A DNA stretch of 64,000 nucleotides, taken from Carnobacterium divergens. GTDB lineage: Bacteria > Bacillota > Bacilli > Lactobacillales > Carnobacteriaceae. How positions within the stretch are numbered: the first letter of the stretch is position 1; each line of letters begins with the position of its first letter. The stretch lies in contig NZ_LT992558.1 of the NCBI RefSeq assembly GCF_900258435.1, positions 507,370-571,369 of the forward strand. Reading direction: 5' to 3'. The notes below the pieces were generated by a model, which was not told the origin of the DNA, did not search any database, and saw only the letters and a list, made by a program, of their open reading frames with translations. Both the position numbers and the translations under genes were made by a program. Positions 23,534 to 35,209 of this stretch are shown piece by piece.

Positions 23534-24181
23534 ATGAAAATTTTAGTTACAGGATTCGATCCATTTGGTGGAGAACCAATTAACCCTGCTTTAGAAGCTG
23601 TTAAAGGATTAGCGGATACAATCAGTGGTGCAGAAATCATCAAGTTAGAAATTCCAACAGTATTTGGCAAATCGGCTGAAGTTGTAAAAGCCGCAATGGA
23701 AAAACATCATCCAGATGTTGTGTTAAACATCGGTCAAGCAGGCGGTCGTTTTGCAATTTCGCCAGAACGAGTAGCGATTAATATTGACGATGCGAGAATT
23801 CCAGATAACGAAGGCAATCAACCTGTTGATATCGCAATTCAAGAAGACGGAGCACCTGCCTACTTTACACAACTACCTATCAAAGCGATGGTGACTCAAA
23901 TGAAAGCAGCAGGAATTCCTGCTAACGTGTCAAATACAGCAGGTACATTCGTCTGCAATCACATTATGTATCAAGTTCACTATTTGATTGAAAAGGAATA
24001 TCCAGCAGTTAAAGGCGGATTTATTCATGTTCCTTATATTCCAGAGCAAGTCATTGAAAAAGCAGGTCAACCATTTATGAGTCTAACAGATATGACTAAA
24101 GGACTGACAGCAGCAATCGAAGCCATTGTTTTATATGATGGCAAAGAAGATTTAAAAGCTGTTGGAGGTGCCATTCATTAA
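23534..24181 (+). CDS. pcp: Pyroglutamyl-peptidase I
   Basis: 215 residues, standard for the C15 family. The catalytic triad is visible: Glu in [19 protein letters not shown] near residue 80, Cys in [14 protein letters not shown] near residue 143 and His in [12 protein letters not shown] near residue 166. This cytosolic enzyme removes N-terminal 5-oxoproline from peptides. GAAAGGAAG lies ahead of the ATG. It overlaps the following cyclotransferase gene by one base, linking two enzymes that both release 5-oxoproline. Confidence 0.96.
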   Translation: MKILVTGFDPFGGEPINPALEAVKGLADTISGAEIIKLEIPTVFGKSAEVVKAAMEKHHPDVVLNIGQAGGRFAISPERVAINIDDARIPDNEGNQPVDIAIQEDGAPAYFTQLPIKAMVTQMKAAGIPANVSNTAGTFVCNHIMYQVHYLIEKEYPAVKGGFIHVPYIPEQVIEKAGQPFMSLTDMTKGLTAAIEAIVLYDGKEDLKAVGGAIH

Positions 24182-24636
24182 TGAAAGAAGCAGTACCCCG
24201 CCCCTTATTCACCTATGGTAGTTTGATGGAAAATCTTTTTAACTACGACTTGTATTTAGCTGGGAAAGTAACTGGCCCCCCTAAAAAAGCACGTATAAAA
24301 GGAGAACTCTATCATTTAGATTCTAAAGGCTATCCAGCATTGTTGCCAGGTGACGACTGGGTATATGGTGAAATTTTTGAGCTGAAAGAATTCTCAAAAG
24401 AAATCCTTCCGTTAGATAAAATGGAAAACTACTATGGAAAAGGCGCAAACAACAACGAATACGAACGTCAACTCGTTGAAGTAGAAGTTTTTAATGAAGC
24501 TACAGAAAAGTATGACCTTAAAGAAACGGTTTATTGTTATCTATATGTACCGGATCATGATAAAACCTTTGCGACTCAAAGCACCTACTTACCAAATGGG
24601 AATTGGCGTGTCTATTATCATCAAATTGCAGGTTAA
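24181..24636 (+). CDS. Gamma-glutamylcyclotransferase family protein
   Basis: 151 residues. The N-terminal substrate loop LFTYGSLMENLF is the family's YGSL signature. The acidic catalytic residue is expected in the LDKMENYYG segment near residue 83. The family (AIG2/GGCT-like) converts gamma-glutamyl amino acids or gamma-glutamylamines into 5-oxoproline plus the free amine. Start overlaps the pcp stop (TAATG). It is the last gene before a terminator. The exact substrate is unknown. Confidence 0.85.
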   Translation: MKEAVPRPLFTYGSLMENLFNYDLYLAGKVTGPPKKARIKGELYHLDSKGYPALLPGDDWVYGEIFELKEFSKEILPLDKMENYYGKGANNNEYERQLVEVEVFNEATEKYDLKETVYCYLYVPDHDKTFATQSTYLPNGNWRVYYHQIAG

Positions 24637-24638
24637 TC

Positions 24639-24671
24639 AAACACAGAGGGGCTCTTTCCCTCTGTGTTTTT
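24639..24671 (+). terminator. Terminator after pcp operon
   Basis: Stem AAACACAGAGGG with a complementary arm CCCTCTGTGTTT around GCTCTTT, then T run. Confidence 0.88.
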
Positions 24672-24699
24672 ATATATATCAGATGAGGTTTTAAAAATC

Positions 24700-24728
24700 T
24701 TGACAAGTGAGTCAATCAGTTATATAAT
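24700..24728 (+). promoter_or_regulatory. rpoBC promoter
   Basis: TTGACA, 17 bases, TATAAT: a perfect sigma-A consensus in both hexamers and spacing. Confidence 0.93.
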
Positions 24729-24736
24729 GACTAAAT

Positions 24737-24981
24737 GCGAATACTGTAGTCAGTAGCATAGAATTCACCCTGAAATATTGTCCAGAGTGAGTTTTTAAAG
24801 GGAAAACAAAAGAAATTGTGAATTTTATTAAAGAAAATGTCACGAATCTTTTGGTTTTTTTTTGCCAAAAAATGAAAAAAAAGCTAGTTTGTTACTTATA
24901 TTTAACAAAAGTAACGAAAATGTAATATTCATTTTAAAGCTTGCTACGGTTGCATTAAATATGTTTTGAGGGGTGAATAGG
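24737..24981 (+). promoter_or_regulatory. Long rpoB leader with terminator-like hairpin
   Basis: About 245 bases of untranslated leader. A hairpin at 24764-24796 (TTCACCCTG/CAGAGTGAG with one mismatch) is followed by T5, so it may attenuate transcription. The rest is A/T-rich with no frame, and ends in the GAGGGGTGA ribosome site. Confidence 0.55.
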
Positions 24982-27900
24982 TTGGCAGGCCACTTAGTAA
25001 ATTACGGAAAACACCGTACACGAAGAAGTTTTGCACGAATCAGCGAGGTTTTAGAGTTACCAAACTTAATTGAAATCCAAACTGATTCATACCAATGGTT
25101 CCTAGATGAAGGATTGCGTGAAATGTTTAAAGATATCTCACCAATTGAAGACTTTGCAGGAAACCTATCATTAGAATTTATTGATTATCAATTACACAAC
25201 CCAAAATACACAGTTGAAGAAGCGAGAAGCCATGATGCCAATTACTCAGCTCCGCTTCACGTGAAATTACGTTTAATCAACAAAGAAACTGGTGAAGTAA
25301 AAGACCAAGAAGTATTCTTTGGCGATTTCCCATTAATGACTGAAATGGGTACCTTTATTATCAACGGAGCAGAGCGTGTTATTGTATCACAATTAGTTCG
25401 TTCACCAGGGGTTTACTTCCATGGTAAAGTTGATAAAAATGGCAAACAAGGTTTTGGTTCTACCGTTATCCCTAACCGTGGAGCATGGTTAGAATATGAA
25501 ACAGATGCAAAAGATCTTTCTTATGTAAGAATCGACCGCACACGTAAAATTCCACTTTCAGTATTAGTTCGTGCTTTAGGATTTGGATCAGATGATCAAA
25601 TCTTAGAAATTTTTGGCGATAATGAAAGTCTACGTTTAACGTTAGAAAAAGATTTACACAAAAATTCTAGCGATTCTCGTACAGAGGAAGCCTTGAAAGA
25701 TGTTTACGAACGTCTACGTCCAGGTGAGCCTAAAACTGCTGACAGCTCAAGAAGCTTGCTAAATGCTCGTTTCTTCGACCCAAAACGTTACGATTTAGCG
25801 AACGTTGGTCGTTACAAAGTCAACAAAAAGCTAAACCTTAAAACCCGTCTATTTAACCAAACTCTTGCTGAAACATTAGTTGATCCTGAAACTGGTGAAA
25901 TTTTAGCAGAAAAAGGAACGTTCTTAGATCGTCCAATGATTGATAAACTGACACCATTCTTAGACGCAGGTCTAAACAGTGTGACTTTATATCCAACAGA
26001 TGATGGTGTTGTACCAGAACCTGTAACGATTCAAGTAGTTCAAGTAATTTCACCAAAAGATGGCGAACGTGTTGTTAATGTGATTGGAAACGGCAACGTT
26101 TCAACTGACATCAAAAACATTACGCCAGCTGATATCTTAGCTTCAATGAGCTATTTCTTCAACTTACAAGAAAATATCGGCAACGTAGACGACATTGACC
26201 ATTTAGGGAACCGTCGTATCCGTTCTGTTGGAGAATTATTACAAAATCAATTCCGTATTGGTTTGTCACGTATGGAACGTGTTGTTCGTGAACGTATGTC
26301 GATTCAAGATGTTGCAACCGTAACACCGCAACAATTAATCAACATTCGCCCTGTTGTAGCAGCAATCAAAGAATTCTTTGGTTCTTCTCAATTGTCACAG
26401 TTTATGGATCAAACAAATCCACTAGGTGAGTTGACTCACAAACGTCGTCTATCTGCCTTAGGGCCTGGTGGTTTGACAAGAGACCGTGCCGGATATGAAG
26501 TTCGAGATGTACATTATTCCCATTATGGTCGTATGTGTCCTATCGAAACACCTGAGGGTCCAAATATCGGGTTGATTAATAGTCTATCAAGTTATGCAAA
26601 AATTAATAAATTTGGTTTCATCGAAACACCATACCGTCGTGTGGATCGTGAAACTGGTAAAGTAACAAAACACATTGATTATTTAACAGCAGACGAGGAA
26701 GATCACTACGTTGTTGCCCAAGCAAACTCAGTATTGCTTGAAGATGGTAGCTTTGAAAGTGACATCGTGATGGCTCGTTTCATCAGTGAAAACTTAGAAG
26801 TTCCAATTAGCCGTGTCGATTACATGGACGTTTCACCAAAACAAGTAGTTGCTGTTGCGACAGCATGTATTCCGTTTTTGGAAAACGATGATAGTAACCG
26901 TGCGTTAATGGGAGCCAACATGCAACGTCAAGCTGTGCCGTTGATTCATCCACAAGCTCCACTAGTTGGAACGGGGATGGAATACAAATCAGCACACGAT
27001 TCAGGAGCTGCATTAATTTGTAAAAATCCTGGTGTCGTTGAATATGTAGATGCTAAAGAAGTTCGTGTTCGTCAAGATAACGGCGCTTTAGACAAATACT
27101 CAATCACAAAATTCCGTCGTTCAAACTCTGGTACATGTTACAACCAACGTCCAATCGTTTCTAAAGGCGACCGTGTGGATGCTAGTGAAATCCTAGCTGA
27201 TGGTTCTTCAATGGAAAACGGTGAGATGGCATTAGGACAAAACGTTTTAGTGGCCTTCATGACTTGGGAAGGGTACAACTATGAGGATGCGATTATCATG
27301 AGTGAACGTCTAGTGAAAGATGATGTTTACACTTCTGTCCATATTGAAGAATATGAATCAGAAGCTCGTGATACAAAACTTGGACCTGAAGAAATCACTC
27401 GTGAAATTCCAAATGTCGGAGAAGACGCATTAAAAGACTTAGACGAATTCGGAATTATCCGTATTGGGGCTGAAGTTCATGATGGCGATTTATTAGTTGG
27501 TAAAGTAACTCCTAAAGGGGTAACCGAATTATCTGCTGAAGAACGTCTATTACATGCGATTTTTGGTGAAAAAGCTCGTGAAGTTCGCGATACATCATTG
27601 AAAGTTCCACATGGTGGTGGCGGAATCGTTCACGACGTTAAAATCTTTACACGTGAAGCAGGAGACGAATTATCACCTGGTGTGAATATGTTAGTACGCG
27701 TTTATATCGTACAAAAACGTAAAATCAACGAAGGCGATAAAATGGCTGGACGTCACGGAAATAAAGGGGTCGTTTCTCGCATTATGCCAGAAGAAGACAT
27801 GCCTTTCTTACCAGACGGCACCCCTGTTGATATCATGTTGAACCCTCTTGGGGTACCATCACGTATGAATATCGGACAAGTTCTTGAATTACACATCGGA

Positions 27901-28557
27901 ATGGCCGCTCGTCAACTAGGAATCCATATTGCGACTCCTGTATTTGATGGAGCAAGCGAGGAAGATGTTTGGGAAACTGTACAAGAAGCAGGAATGGCAA
28001 ATGATGCTAAAACTGTTTTATATGATGGACGTAGTGGTGAACCATTTGATAACCGCGTTTCAGTTGGTGTGATGTATATGATTAAATTAGCCCACATGGT
28101 TGATGATAAATTACACGCTCGTTCAACTGGACCTTACTCATTAGTGACACAACAACCACTTGGAGGTAAAGCTCAATTTGGTGGACAACGTTTTGGAGAG
28201 ATGGAAGTTTGGGCACTTGAAGCGTATGGGGCAGCTTATACACTACAAGAAATCTTAACGTACAAATCAGATGACGTTGTTGGACGTGTGAAAACGTATG
28301 AAGCAATCGTTAAAGGTGAAAAAATTCCAAGACCAGGTGTTCCAGAATCATTCCGCGTATTAGTAAAAGAGTTACAAGCTTTAGGATTAGATATGAAAGT
28401 TCTAGATGCAAATGACGATGAAATCGAATTACGTGATTTAGATGATGATGACGATATCGTAAACATTGATGCACTTAGTAAATATGCAGAAGAACAAGAA
28501 AAAATTCGTGCAGATGCTCGTGAAAAAGAACGTTTAGAGCAAGAAGGCGCAGAATAA
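24982..28557 (+). CDS. rpoB: RNA polymerase beta subunit
   Basis: 1191 residues. The TTG at 24982 gives the conserved [11 protein letters not shown] start and follows GAGGGGTGA; a GTG nine bases earlier is in frame but sits in the ribosome site. The rifampicin region reads [20 protein letters not shown] then [10 protein letters not shown], with the susceptible-type Ser, Asp, His and Ser residues. EGMNIGL-type fork loop [11 protein letters not shown] and [13 protein letters not shown] near residue 920 (active-site lysines) are intact. The C-terminus is a long acidic Asp-rich tail. It forms the catalytic core with RpoC. Confidence 0.98.
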   Translation: MAGHLVNYGKHRTRRSFARISEVLELPNLIEIQTDSYQWFLDEGLREMFKDISPIEDFAGNLSLEFIDYQLHNPKYTVEEARSHDANYSAPLHVKLRLINKETGEVKDQEVFFGDFPLMTEMGTFIINGAERVIVSQLVRSPGVYFHGKVDKNGKQGFGSTVIPNRGAWLEYETDAKDLSYVRIDRTRKIPLSVLVRALGFGSDDQILEIFGDNESLRLTLEKDLHKNSSDSRTEEALKDVYERLRPGEPKTADSSRSLLNARFFDPKRYDLANVGRYKVNKKLNLKTRLFNQTLAETLVDPETGEILAEKGTFLDRPMIDKLTPFLDAGLNSVTLYPTDDGVVPEPVTIQVVQVISPKDGERVVNVIGNGNVSTDIKNITPADILASMSYFFNLQENIGNVDDIDHLGNRRIRSVGELLQNQFRIGLSRMERVVRERMSIQDVATVTPQQLINIRPVVAAIKEFFGSSQLSQFMDQTNPLGELTHKRRLSALGPGGLTRDRAGYEVRDVHYSHYGRMCPIETPEGPNIGLINSLSSYAKINKFGFIETPYRRVDRETGKVTKHIDYLTADEEDHYVVAQANSVLLEDGSFESDIVMARFISENLEVPISRVDYMDVSPKQVVAVATACIPFLENDDSNRALMGANMQRQAVPLIHPQAPLVGTGMEYKSAHDSGAALICKNPGVVEYVDAKEVRVRQDNGALDKYSITKFRRSNSGTCYNQRPIVSKGDRVDASEILADGSSMENGEMALGQNVLVAFMTWEGYNYEDAIIMSERLVKDDVYTSVHIEEYESEARDTKLGPEEITREIPNVGEDALKDLDEFGIIRIGAEVHDGDLLVGKVTPKGVTELSAEERLLHAIFGEKAREVRDTSLKVPHGGGGIVHDVKIFTREAGDELSPGVNMLVRVYIVQKRKINEGDKMAGRHGNKGVVSRIMPEEDMPFLPDGTPVDIMLNPLGVPSRMNIGQVLELHIGMAARQLGIHIATPVFDGASEEDVWETVQEAGMANDAKTVLYDGRSGEPFDNRVSVGVMYMIKLAHMVDDKLHARSTGPYSLVTQQPLGGKAQFGGQRFGEMEVWALEAYGAAYTLQEILTYKSDDVVGRVKTYEAIVKGEKIPRPGVPESFRVLVKELQALGLDMKVLDANDDEIELRDLDDDDDIVNIDALSKYAEEQEKIRADAREKERLEQEGAE

Positions 28558-28674
28558 TAGAAGTATCCTATTGAGACATCTAAAGTCGAATGCAGATTTG
28601 ACTTTAGATGATCCCTCAATAGCAAATCGAGCAGGTAGGGCAGCTCAACCAATAATTAAAGGGAGGTAGGCCCC

Positions 28675-31600
28675 TTGATAGACGTTAATAATTTTGAAAA
28701 CATGCAAATCGGTTTAGCATCTCCAGACAAGATTCGTAGTTGGTCTTATGGAGAAGTGAAAAAACCTGAAACCATTAACTACCGTACACTAAAACCAGAA
28801 CGCGATGGCTTGTTCTGTGAACGCATTTTTGGCCCATCAAAAGACTGGGAATGTGCTTGTGGTAAGTACAAACGTATTCGCTATAAAGGAATTGTTTGTG
28901 ATCGTTGTGGAGTTGAAGTAACAAGATCAAAAGTTCGTCGTGAACGTATGGGTCACATCGAATTAGCAGCACCTGTTTCACACATTTGGTATTTCAAAGG
29001 AATTCCAAGTAGAATGGGTCTTGTCTTAGATATGAGCCCACGTGCTCTTGAAGAAATCATTTATTTTGCTTCGTATGTTGTTACCGATGCAGGGGACACC
29101 TCTTTAGAACGCAAACAATTGTTAACTGAAAGAGAATATCGTGATAAACGTGAACAATACGGTCAAAACTTCCAAGCAGCAATGGGAGCAGAAGCAATTA
29201 AACAATTGCTAGACGATGTTCAATTAGAAAAAGAAGTGGCTGAATTAAAAGAAGAGTTGAAATCTGCTCAAGGGCAAAAAAGAACTCGTGCCATTCGCCG
29301 TTTAGATATTTTAGAAGCATTCCGTCATTCAGGAAATGAACCTAGTTGGATGGTTATGGACGTTGTTCCAATCATTCCTCCAGATTTACGCCCAATGGTT
29401 CAATTAGAAGGTGGACGTTTTGCAACGAGTGATTTAAATGACTTATACCGTCGTGTAATCAACCGTAACAACCGTCTAAAACGCTTGTTGGACTTAAATG
29501 CACCGAATATTATCGTGCAAAATGAAAAACGTATGCTTCAAGAAGCTGTTGATGCATTGATTGATAATGGTCGTCGTGGCCGTCCAGTTACTGGACCAGG
29601 TAACCGTCCATTGAAATCACTGTCACATATGCTTAAAGGGAAACAAGGTCGTTTCCGTCAAAACTTACTAGGAAAACGTGTCGATTATTCTGGTCGTTCC
29701 GTTATCGTAGTAGGTCCAAACTTGAAAATGTACCAATGTGGACTTCCAAAAGAAATGGCTATTGAACTATTCAAACCATTTGTAATGAAAGAACTAGTTG
29801 CACGTGATCTTGCAAGCAACATCAAAAATGCGAAACGTAAAATTGATCGTCAAGATGAAGGTATCTGGGATGTACTAGAAGACGTTATTCGTGAACATCC
29901 AGTATTGCTAAACCGAGCACCTACTCTTCATAGATTAGGAATCCAAGCCTTTGAACCAACTCTAGTTGAAGGGCGCGCAATTCGTCTTCACCCATTAGTA
30001 TGTGAAGCCTACAATGCCGATTTCGATGGAGACCAAATGGCGGTTCACGTTCCACTTAGTGATGAAGCGCAAGCTGAAGCTCGTATGTTGATGCTAGCTG
30101 CCCAAAATATCTTAAATCCAAAAGATGGTAAACCAGTTGTAACTCCTTCACAAGATATGGTATTAGGTAACTACTACCTAACAATGGAAGAAGAACAACG
30201 CGAAGGCGAAGGGATGGTCTTTAAAGACTTAACCGAAGCGTTGATTGCCTATCAAAACGGATACGTTCATTTACATTCAAGAATTGGTGTTCAAACAACG
30301 TCCTTAAAAGACAAACCATTTACTGAATGGCAAAAAGAACGTACATTGATTACGACAGTAGGGAAATTACTTTTCAATGAAATCATGCCTGTAGAATTCC
30401 CTTACTTGAATGAACCAACTACTGAAAACTTAGAAGTTGCTATTTCAGATCGTTTCTTTGTAGAGCCAGGAACAGATATCCCAGCTCATATTAAAAAACA
30501 AGAAATCAATTTACCATTTAAAAAGAAAAATCTTGGAAATATCATTGCCGAAGTCTTCAAAAGATTCCATATCACTGAAACTTCTAAAATGTTAGATAGA
30601 ATGAAAGACTTAGGTTACAAACATTCTACACGTGCTGGTATTACAGTAGGTATCGCTGATATCGTAGTACTACATGAAAAACAAGAAATTTTAGATGAAG
30701 CTCATAAACAAGTTGATAACGTAACAAAACAATTCCGTCGTGGTTTAATCACTGACGAGGAACGTTACGAACGCGTTATTGGCATTTGGAATTCAGCTAA
30801 AGACCGTATCCAAATTAAGTTAATGGAAAGTTTAGATGCGAAAAACCCAATCTTCATGATGAGTGACTCTGGAGCCCGTGGGAATATTTCCAACTTTACT
30901 CAGCTTGCTGGTATGCGTGGACTTATGGCCGCTCCTAATGGACAAATCATGGAATTGCCAATCACATCAAACTTCCGTGAAGGGTTAACCGTCTTAGAAA
31001 TGTTTATCTCAACCCATGGAGCTCGTAAAGGTATGACCGATACAGCCCTTAAGACTGCCGATTCAGGTTACTTGACTCGTCGTCTAGTTGACGTAGCACA
31101 AGATGTTATCATTCGTGAAACAGACTGTGGTACTGATCGTGGCTTAGATATTTCAGCAATCAAAGAAGGAAACGAAGTCATTGAACCTCTTGAAGAGCGT
31201 TTACTTGGTCGTTACACTCGTAAAACTATTTTCCATCCAGAAAATGGTTCAGTTATCATGAAAGAAAACGAGATCATCACTGAAGATCTTGCAAAAGAAA
31301 TCATGGACGCTGGAATCGAAGAAGTATCAATCCGTTCAGTATTTACATGTAACACGAAACATGGTGTATGTAAACATTGTTACGGTCGTAACCTTGCAAC
31401 AGGTTCAGAAGTTGAAGTTGGGGAAGCAGTTGGTACAATTGCCGCTCAATCAATCGGAGAACCAGGTACCCAATTAACAATGCGTACTTTCCATACAGGT
31501 GGGGTTGCCGGAGACGATATTACTCAAGGTTTACCTCGTATCCAAGAGATTTTTGAAGCTCGTAATCCTAAAGGGCAAGCGGTTATCACTGAAGTTACTG

Positions 31601-32304
31601 GTGAAATCATTGCCATTTCAGAAAATGCTGCTGAACGCACTAAAGAAGTGACAATTAAAGGAACAACGGATACTCGTAGCTATCCAGTACCTTATACCGC
31701 TCGCTTGAAAGTTGCAGAAGGCGACACGATTCATCGTGGAGAAGCACTTACTGAAGGATCAATTGATCCAAAACAACTATTACGTGTTCGTGATGTATTA
31801 TCTGTTGAAAATTACCTATTACGTGAAGTTCAAAAAACTTACCGTATGCAAGGGGTAGAAATCGGCGATAAACATATCGAAGTAATGGTTCGTCAAATGT
31901 TACGTAAAGTCCGCGTTATGGACCCAGGTTCAACAGAGATTTTACCAGGAACATTGATGGACATCAGCGAATTTACAGACAAAAACTACGAAACAATTAT
32001 GGCAGGAAATGTACCAGCAACTGGTCGTCCTGTACTACTTGGAATCACAAAAGCTTCTCTTGAAACGAACAGTTTCTTATCAGCTGCATCCTTCCAAGAA
32101 ACAACTCGTGTGTTAACAGATGCTGCAATTCGTGGAAAACGTGATCCGTTACTTGGTCTTAAAGAAAATGTTATCATTGGTAAGATCATTCCTGCAGGTA
32201 CCGGTATGGCTAAATACCGTAACATGGAACCAAAAGGAATTGGTGTTGTGAGTGAAAATGTTTACAGTATCAACGATACAATTGAACCGAAAACAGATTT
32301 CTAA
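28675..32304 (+). CDS. rpoC: RNA polymerase beta-prime subunit
   Basis: 1209 residues from TTG behind GGGAGG. The N-terminal zinc site is CACGK followed by CDRCG near residues 60-80. The catalytic magnesium loop [12 protein letters not shown] lies near residue 449, and the second zinc site uses CGTD and CKHC pairs near residues 820-900. Bridge-helix and trigger-loop regions ([24 protein letters not shown]) are intact. It is cotranscribed with rpoB across a 117-base gap that contains a loose hairpin. A strong terminator follows. Confidence 0.98.
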   Translation: MIDVNNFENMQIGLASPDKIRSWSYGEVKKPETINYRTLKPERDGLFCERIFGPSKDWECACGKYKRIRYKGIVCDRCGVEVTRSKVRRERMGHIELAAPVSHIWYFKGIPSRMGLVLDMSPRALEEIIYFASYVVTDAGDTSLERKQLLTEREYRDKREQYGQNFQAAMGAEAIKQLLDDVQLEKEVAELKEELKSAQGQKRTRAIRRLDILEAFRHSGNEPSWMVMDVVPIIPPDLRPMVQLEGGRFATSDLNDLYRRVINRNNRLKRLLDLNAPNIIVQNEKRMLQEAVDALIDNGRRGRPVTGPGNRPLKSLSHMLKGKQGRFRQNLLGKRVDYSGRSVIVVGPNLKMYQCGLPKEMAIELFKPFVMKELVARDLASNIKNAKRKIDRQDEGIWDVLEDVIREHPVLLNRAPTLHRLGIQAFEPTLVEGRAIRLHPLVCEAYNADFDGDQMAVHVPLSDEAQAEARMLMLAAQNILNPKDGKPVVTPSQDMVLGNYYLTMEEEQREGEGMVFKDLTEALIAYQNGYVHLHSRIGVQTTSLKDKPFTEWQKERTLITTVGKLLFNEIMPVEFPYLNEPTTENLEVAISDRFFVEPGTDIPAHIKKQEINLPFKKKNLGNIIAEVFKRFHITETSKMLDRMKDLGYKHSTRAGITVGIADIVVLHEKQEILDEAHKQVDNVTKQFRRGLITDEERYERVIGIWNSAKDRIQIKLMESLDAKNPIFMMSDSGARGNISNFTQLAGMRGLMAAPNGQIMELPITSNFREGLTVLEMFISTHGARKGMTDTALKTADSGYLTRRLVDVAQDVIIRETDCGTDRGLDISAIKEGNEVIEPLEERLLGRYTRKTIFHPENGSVIMKENEIITEDLAKEIMDAGIEEVSIRSVFTCNTKHGVCKHCYGRNLATGSEVEVGEAVGTIAAQSIGEPGTQLTMRTFHTGGVAGDDITQGLPRIQEIFEARNPKGQAVITEVTGEIIAISENAAERTKEVTIKGTTDTRSYPVPYTARLKVAEGDTIHRGEALTEGSIDPKQLLRVRDVLSVENYLLREVQKTYRMQGVEIGDKHIEVMVRQMLRKVRVMDPGSTEILPGTLMDISEFTDKNYETIMAGNVPATGRPVLLGITKASLETNSFLSAASFQETTRVLTDAAIRGKRDPLLGLKENVIIGKIIPAGTGMAKYRNMEPKGIGVVSENVYSINDTIEPKTDF

Positions 32305-32312
32305 ATCCATTC

Positions 32313-32357
32313 AAACTCCCAACTATTTAAGCAATTAAATAGTTGGGAGTTTTTTTG
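32313..32357 (+). terminator. Terminator after rpoC
   Basis: 16-bp stem AAACTCCCAACTATTT with perfect complement, then T7. Confidence 0.92.
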
Positions 32358-32490
32358 AAATAATTTTACATTAATAAAGGGTTATAATTGGAAAACTAAA
32401 AAAAGGAGGACTACAATAGACATGAGGAGTCAAAATGGTTTAAAAGATTGTTTGGTCTTAAATTAGTTATCAAACAAGGGAGCGGTAGAC

Positions 32491-33660
32491 ATGTTAGAAA
32501 AGCAATTTTTCAAAAAAGTATTACGACATTCTTTTTCTATTCCTGTTAAAGTGAATTTTTGGGACGGAACAACAGAAGTGTACGGGGTGGGGGAACCGAA
32601 AACAACTATTACATTTCACGAAAGTATTCCCGCAAAAGATATTCTTAGCAATGCTTCCATTGCATTAGGGGAAGCATACATGGATCAGAAAATTGAAGTA
32701 GAAGGTTCATTAGAAGCGTTAATCGCATCAGCTTATGAAAACGCAGAAAGTTTTATGAGGAAAAAAGATTTTCGCCAATACCTGCCTAAAATGTCTCATA
32801 CAGAACAAAAAAGCAAACAAGATGTTCAAATGCATTACGATTTAGGAAACAATTTTTACAAGTTATGGTTAGATGAAACCATGACCTATTCATGTGCTTA
32901 TTTCAAGAATTCTCAAGACACATTAGCAATTGCGCAACAAAATAAAGTAGAGCATATTTTAAATAAACTCGATTTAAAAAAACATGACACCTTATTGGAC
33001 ATCGGCTGTGGCTGGGGAACGCTAATTCTAACAGCTGCTCAAAAGTACAATGTCAAAGCAACAGGAATCACATTAAGCAAAGAACAGTACGACTATATCA
33101 ATAATAAAATTAAAGAACAGCATTTAGAAAATCTTGTAACGGTAAAATTAGAAGATTACCGTGAATTGAAACATGAAAAATTTGATCATATTACAAGTGT
33201 GGGCATGGTCGAACATGTTGGACCGGAGAATTTAAGTATTTATTTTAAAGACATAGAAGCGTTACTGGTACCAAAAGGAACAGCTCTGATTCATGGGATT
33301 TCAAGGCAACAAGGAGGTGCGACAAACGGTTGGTTGAACAAATACATTTTTCCTGGTGGCTACGTTCCGGGGGTTGCTGAAATGGTCCGTCACATTACCG
33401 AAAATAAGCTACAAATTATTGACTTGGAAAGTCTGCGGCGCCATTATCAAAAAACAACAGAAATATGGGACGAAAACTTTAACAATCAATTGACAGAAAT
33501 TCGCAAACTAAAAGATGAACGATTCATCCGTATGTGGGACCTCTATTTGCAAGCCTGTGCAGCTTCCTTTAAATCAGGGAATATTGATTTAATTCAATAC
33601 CTCGTAACAAAAGGAAGCACGAATGATTTGCCAATGACTCGAGCATATATGTATGAATAA
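32491..33660 (+). CDS. cfa: Cyclopropane-fatty-acyl-phospholipid synthase family methyltransferase
   Basis: 389 residues, full length for the family. An N-terminal lipid-binding domain is followed by the SAM motif [16 protein letters not shown] near residue 168. Conserved MTYSCAYF and [12 protein letters not shown] (bicarbonate and substrate site) are present. It adds a methylene bridge from S-adenosylmethionine to unsaturated chains of membrane phospholipids. AAGGGAGCGG precedes the ATG. It is monocistronic between two terminators. The 130 bases upstream hold a 14-codon frame with a good ribosome site at 32422. Confidence 0.92.
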   Translation: MLEKQFFKKVLRHSFSIPVKVNFWDGTTEVYGVGEPKTTITFHESIPAKDILSNASIALGEAYMDQKIEVEGSLEALIASAYENAESFMRKKDFRQYLPKMSHTEQKSKQDVQMHYDLGNNFYKLWLDETMTYSCAYFKNSQDTLAIAQQNKVEHILNKLDLKKHDTLLDIGCGWGTLILTAAQKYNVKATGITLSKEQYDYINNKIKEQHLENLVTVKLEDYRELKHEKFDHITSVGMVEHVGPENLSIYFKDIEALLVPKGTALIHGISRQQGGATNGWLNKYIFPGGYVPGVAEMVRHITENKLQIIDLESLRRHYQKTTEIWDENFNNQLTEIRKLKDERFIRMWDLYLQACAASFKSGNIDLIQYLVTKGSTNDLPMTRAYMYE

Positions 33661-33671
33661 TGAATGGCGAA

Positions 33672-33704
33672 AAGAAGCAACCGTATCATGGTTGCTTCTT
33701 TTTT
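33672..33704. terminator. Terminator between cfa and the prepilin peptidase gene
   Basis: Stem AAGAAGCAACC/GGTTGCTTCTT with T6 on the plus strand and a shorter T run on the minus strand, so it serves cfa and perhaps both genes. Confidence 0.85.
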
Positions 33705-34416
33705 ATATACAAAAGACTAGCAAAGCGCCAATACTAATGAATGGAGCAAAAGGCAGTTTCCTGTTTAGTGAGTACGGATTTCTTTTGTTAATAATAAAAA
33801 ATGCCATGATTGCTAATAAACAACTAATGATTATGGCTGTTAAAATACCTTGAAACCCCAAAATCCAAGTCAAAACAAAATAGAATTTAATATCTCCACC
33901 ACCTATGCCTTCTTGAGTGATTAAAGCAATGCTAAGTAGCACGACAGCAATCAAAAGAGCGCTGAAAGCACTCGTTAAAAAATGAAAATTCATGCGATAC
34001 CAACATTCTAAAAAGACAATAATAAAAAAAAGGAACATAAAAGAATTAGGCAATATCAAGTAGAAAAAATCTGTTAAACTAAAAAATACACTAAAAATAA
34101 TTAATGTCCAAGCCAACAAAAGCTCCGAAGGTTGGTGTTTAAATAAAAGAAACGCTCCACCTACGAGACAGCCAGTTACAATCTCAACAACCAGATAATA
34201 AATGGGTATTTTTGTTTTGCAATAGCAACAGCGCCCTTGCTGAATAGCATAAGAGAAAATAGGAATCAGCGAATAGATAGGTAAAATCGTTTTGCATCGG
34301 AAGCAATGGGAACGAGGACTAACGATTGATTCTCCTGTAGGTATTCTTAAGCTAGCAACTAAAATAAATGAGCCAAAGCAACATCCAATTATAAAAAGAA
34401 ACGCTAAAATCAACAT
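33703..34416 (-). CDS. Type IV prepilin peptidase (A24 family, ComC/PilD-like)
   Basis: 237 residues. Two CxxC pairs (CFRC and CYCK context near residues 41-71) mark the N-terminal methyltransferase/zinc domain. Catalytic aspartates are in SLTDFFYLILPN and GIGGGDIKFYF. About seven membrane spans are seen. It cleaves the leader of type IV pilin-like proteins, here probably the com pseudopilins of DNA uptake. The ATG at 34416 is chosen because GGAG lies eight bases upstream; GTG at 34425 is the alternative. It stands alone, convergent with cfa. Confidence 0.93.
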   Translation of the reverse strand: MLILAFLFIIGCCFGSFILVASLRIPTGESIVSPRSHCFRCKTILPIYSLIPIFSYAIQQGRCCYCKTKIPIYYLVVEIVTGCLVGGAFLLFKHQPSELLLAWTLIIFSVFFSLTDFFYLILPNSFMFLFFIIVFLECWYRMNFHFLTSAFSALLIAVVLLSIALITQEGIGGGDIKFYFVLTWILGFQGILTAIIISCLLAIMAFFIINKRNPYSLNRKLPFAPFISIGALLVFCI

Positions 34417-34537
34417 AACAAGCACTCCAATCCTCTTAAATAGTCTAAAAATACTATCCGTAAAAAATACGGATTACCATTAAAAAAAGGTACATCAAGC
34501 CGATTTCAAAAAAAGTTTATATTTTTAATGAAATTGA

Positions 34538-34567
34538 TTGACAAAAAAGCCTGAAACATGGTATGCT
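34538..34567 (+). promoter_or_regulatory. str operon promoter
   Basis: TTGACA, 18 bases, TATGCT, about 180 bases before rpsL. Confidence 0.8.
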
Positions 34568-34745
34568 TTCTAAGGTGCTTTTGTAGACAGATTCCTGTGA
34601 ATCAGTCGTTCTGACTGTTACAAGGGCCATCATTAAAACACTGATGGGAAAAGGTTGCAATTATAGCAATTATTTTTTTGCAAAAAAAGGAACCACCTGG
34701 ATGTGTGGACTTAGAATGATAACATAGGGAAGGAGGAAACTAAAA
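34568..34745 (+). promoter_or_regulatory. rpsL leader with hairpins
   Basis: The leader contains hairpin CCATCA/TGATGG (34628-34648) and then TTGCAATTATAGCAA followed by TTATTTTTTT (34664-34680), a short attenuator-like element. The segment from 34417 to 34537 upstream of the promoter is A/T-rich and shows nothing else. Confidence 0.5.
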
Positions 34746-35159
34746 ATGCCTACTATTAATCAATTAGTACGTAAACCTCGTAAAGCAAAAATGGAAAAAT
34801 CAGATTCTCCAGCTTTGAATAAAGGTTACAACAGCTTCAAAAAATCACAAACAAACACTAGCTCACCTCAAAAACGTGGTGTGTGTACTCGTGTAGGAAC
34901 TATGACTCCTAAAAAACCTAACTCAGCGTTACGTAAATACGCGCGTGTACGTTTGTCAAACTTGCTTGAAGTAACAGCTTATATTCCAGGTATCGGACAT
35001 AACTTACAAGAACACAGTGTGGTTCTTATTCGTGGTGGACGTGTAAAAGATTTACCAGGAGTTCGTTATCACGTTGTACGTGGTGCTTTAGATACTGCCG
35101 GTGTTACAGACCGTAAACAAAGCCGTTCTAAATATGGAGCTAAAAAACCAAAAGCTTAA
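34746..35159 (+). CDS. rpsL: Ribosomal protein S12
   Basis: 137 residues. Decoding-centre segments [11 protein letters not shown] and [14 protein letters not shown] are intact, with Lys at the classic streptomycin positions, so no resistance change is visible. It contacts the codon-anticodon helix at the A site. GGGAAGGAGG lies ahead. It is first in rpsL-rpsG-fusA-tuf. Confidence 0.97.
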   Translation: MPTINQLVRKPRKAKMEKSDSPALNKGYNSFKKSQTNTSSPQKRGVCTRVGTMTPKKPNSALRKYARVRLSNLLEVTAYIPGIGHNLQEHSVVLIRGGRVKDLPGVRYHVVRGALDTAGVTDRKQSRSKYGAKKPKA

Positions 35160-35209
35160 ACTAAAATTTATGAACTATAAAATGACTATTATCGAAAGGA
35201 GGAATTTGG

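Noticed and set aside
32399-32571. Open frame through the cfa start region reading like [19 protein letters not shown]
   Set aside because: It looks protein-like but has no start codon behind the ribosome site and ends inside cfa. Retained only as a note.
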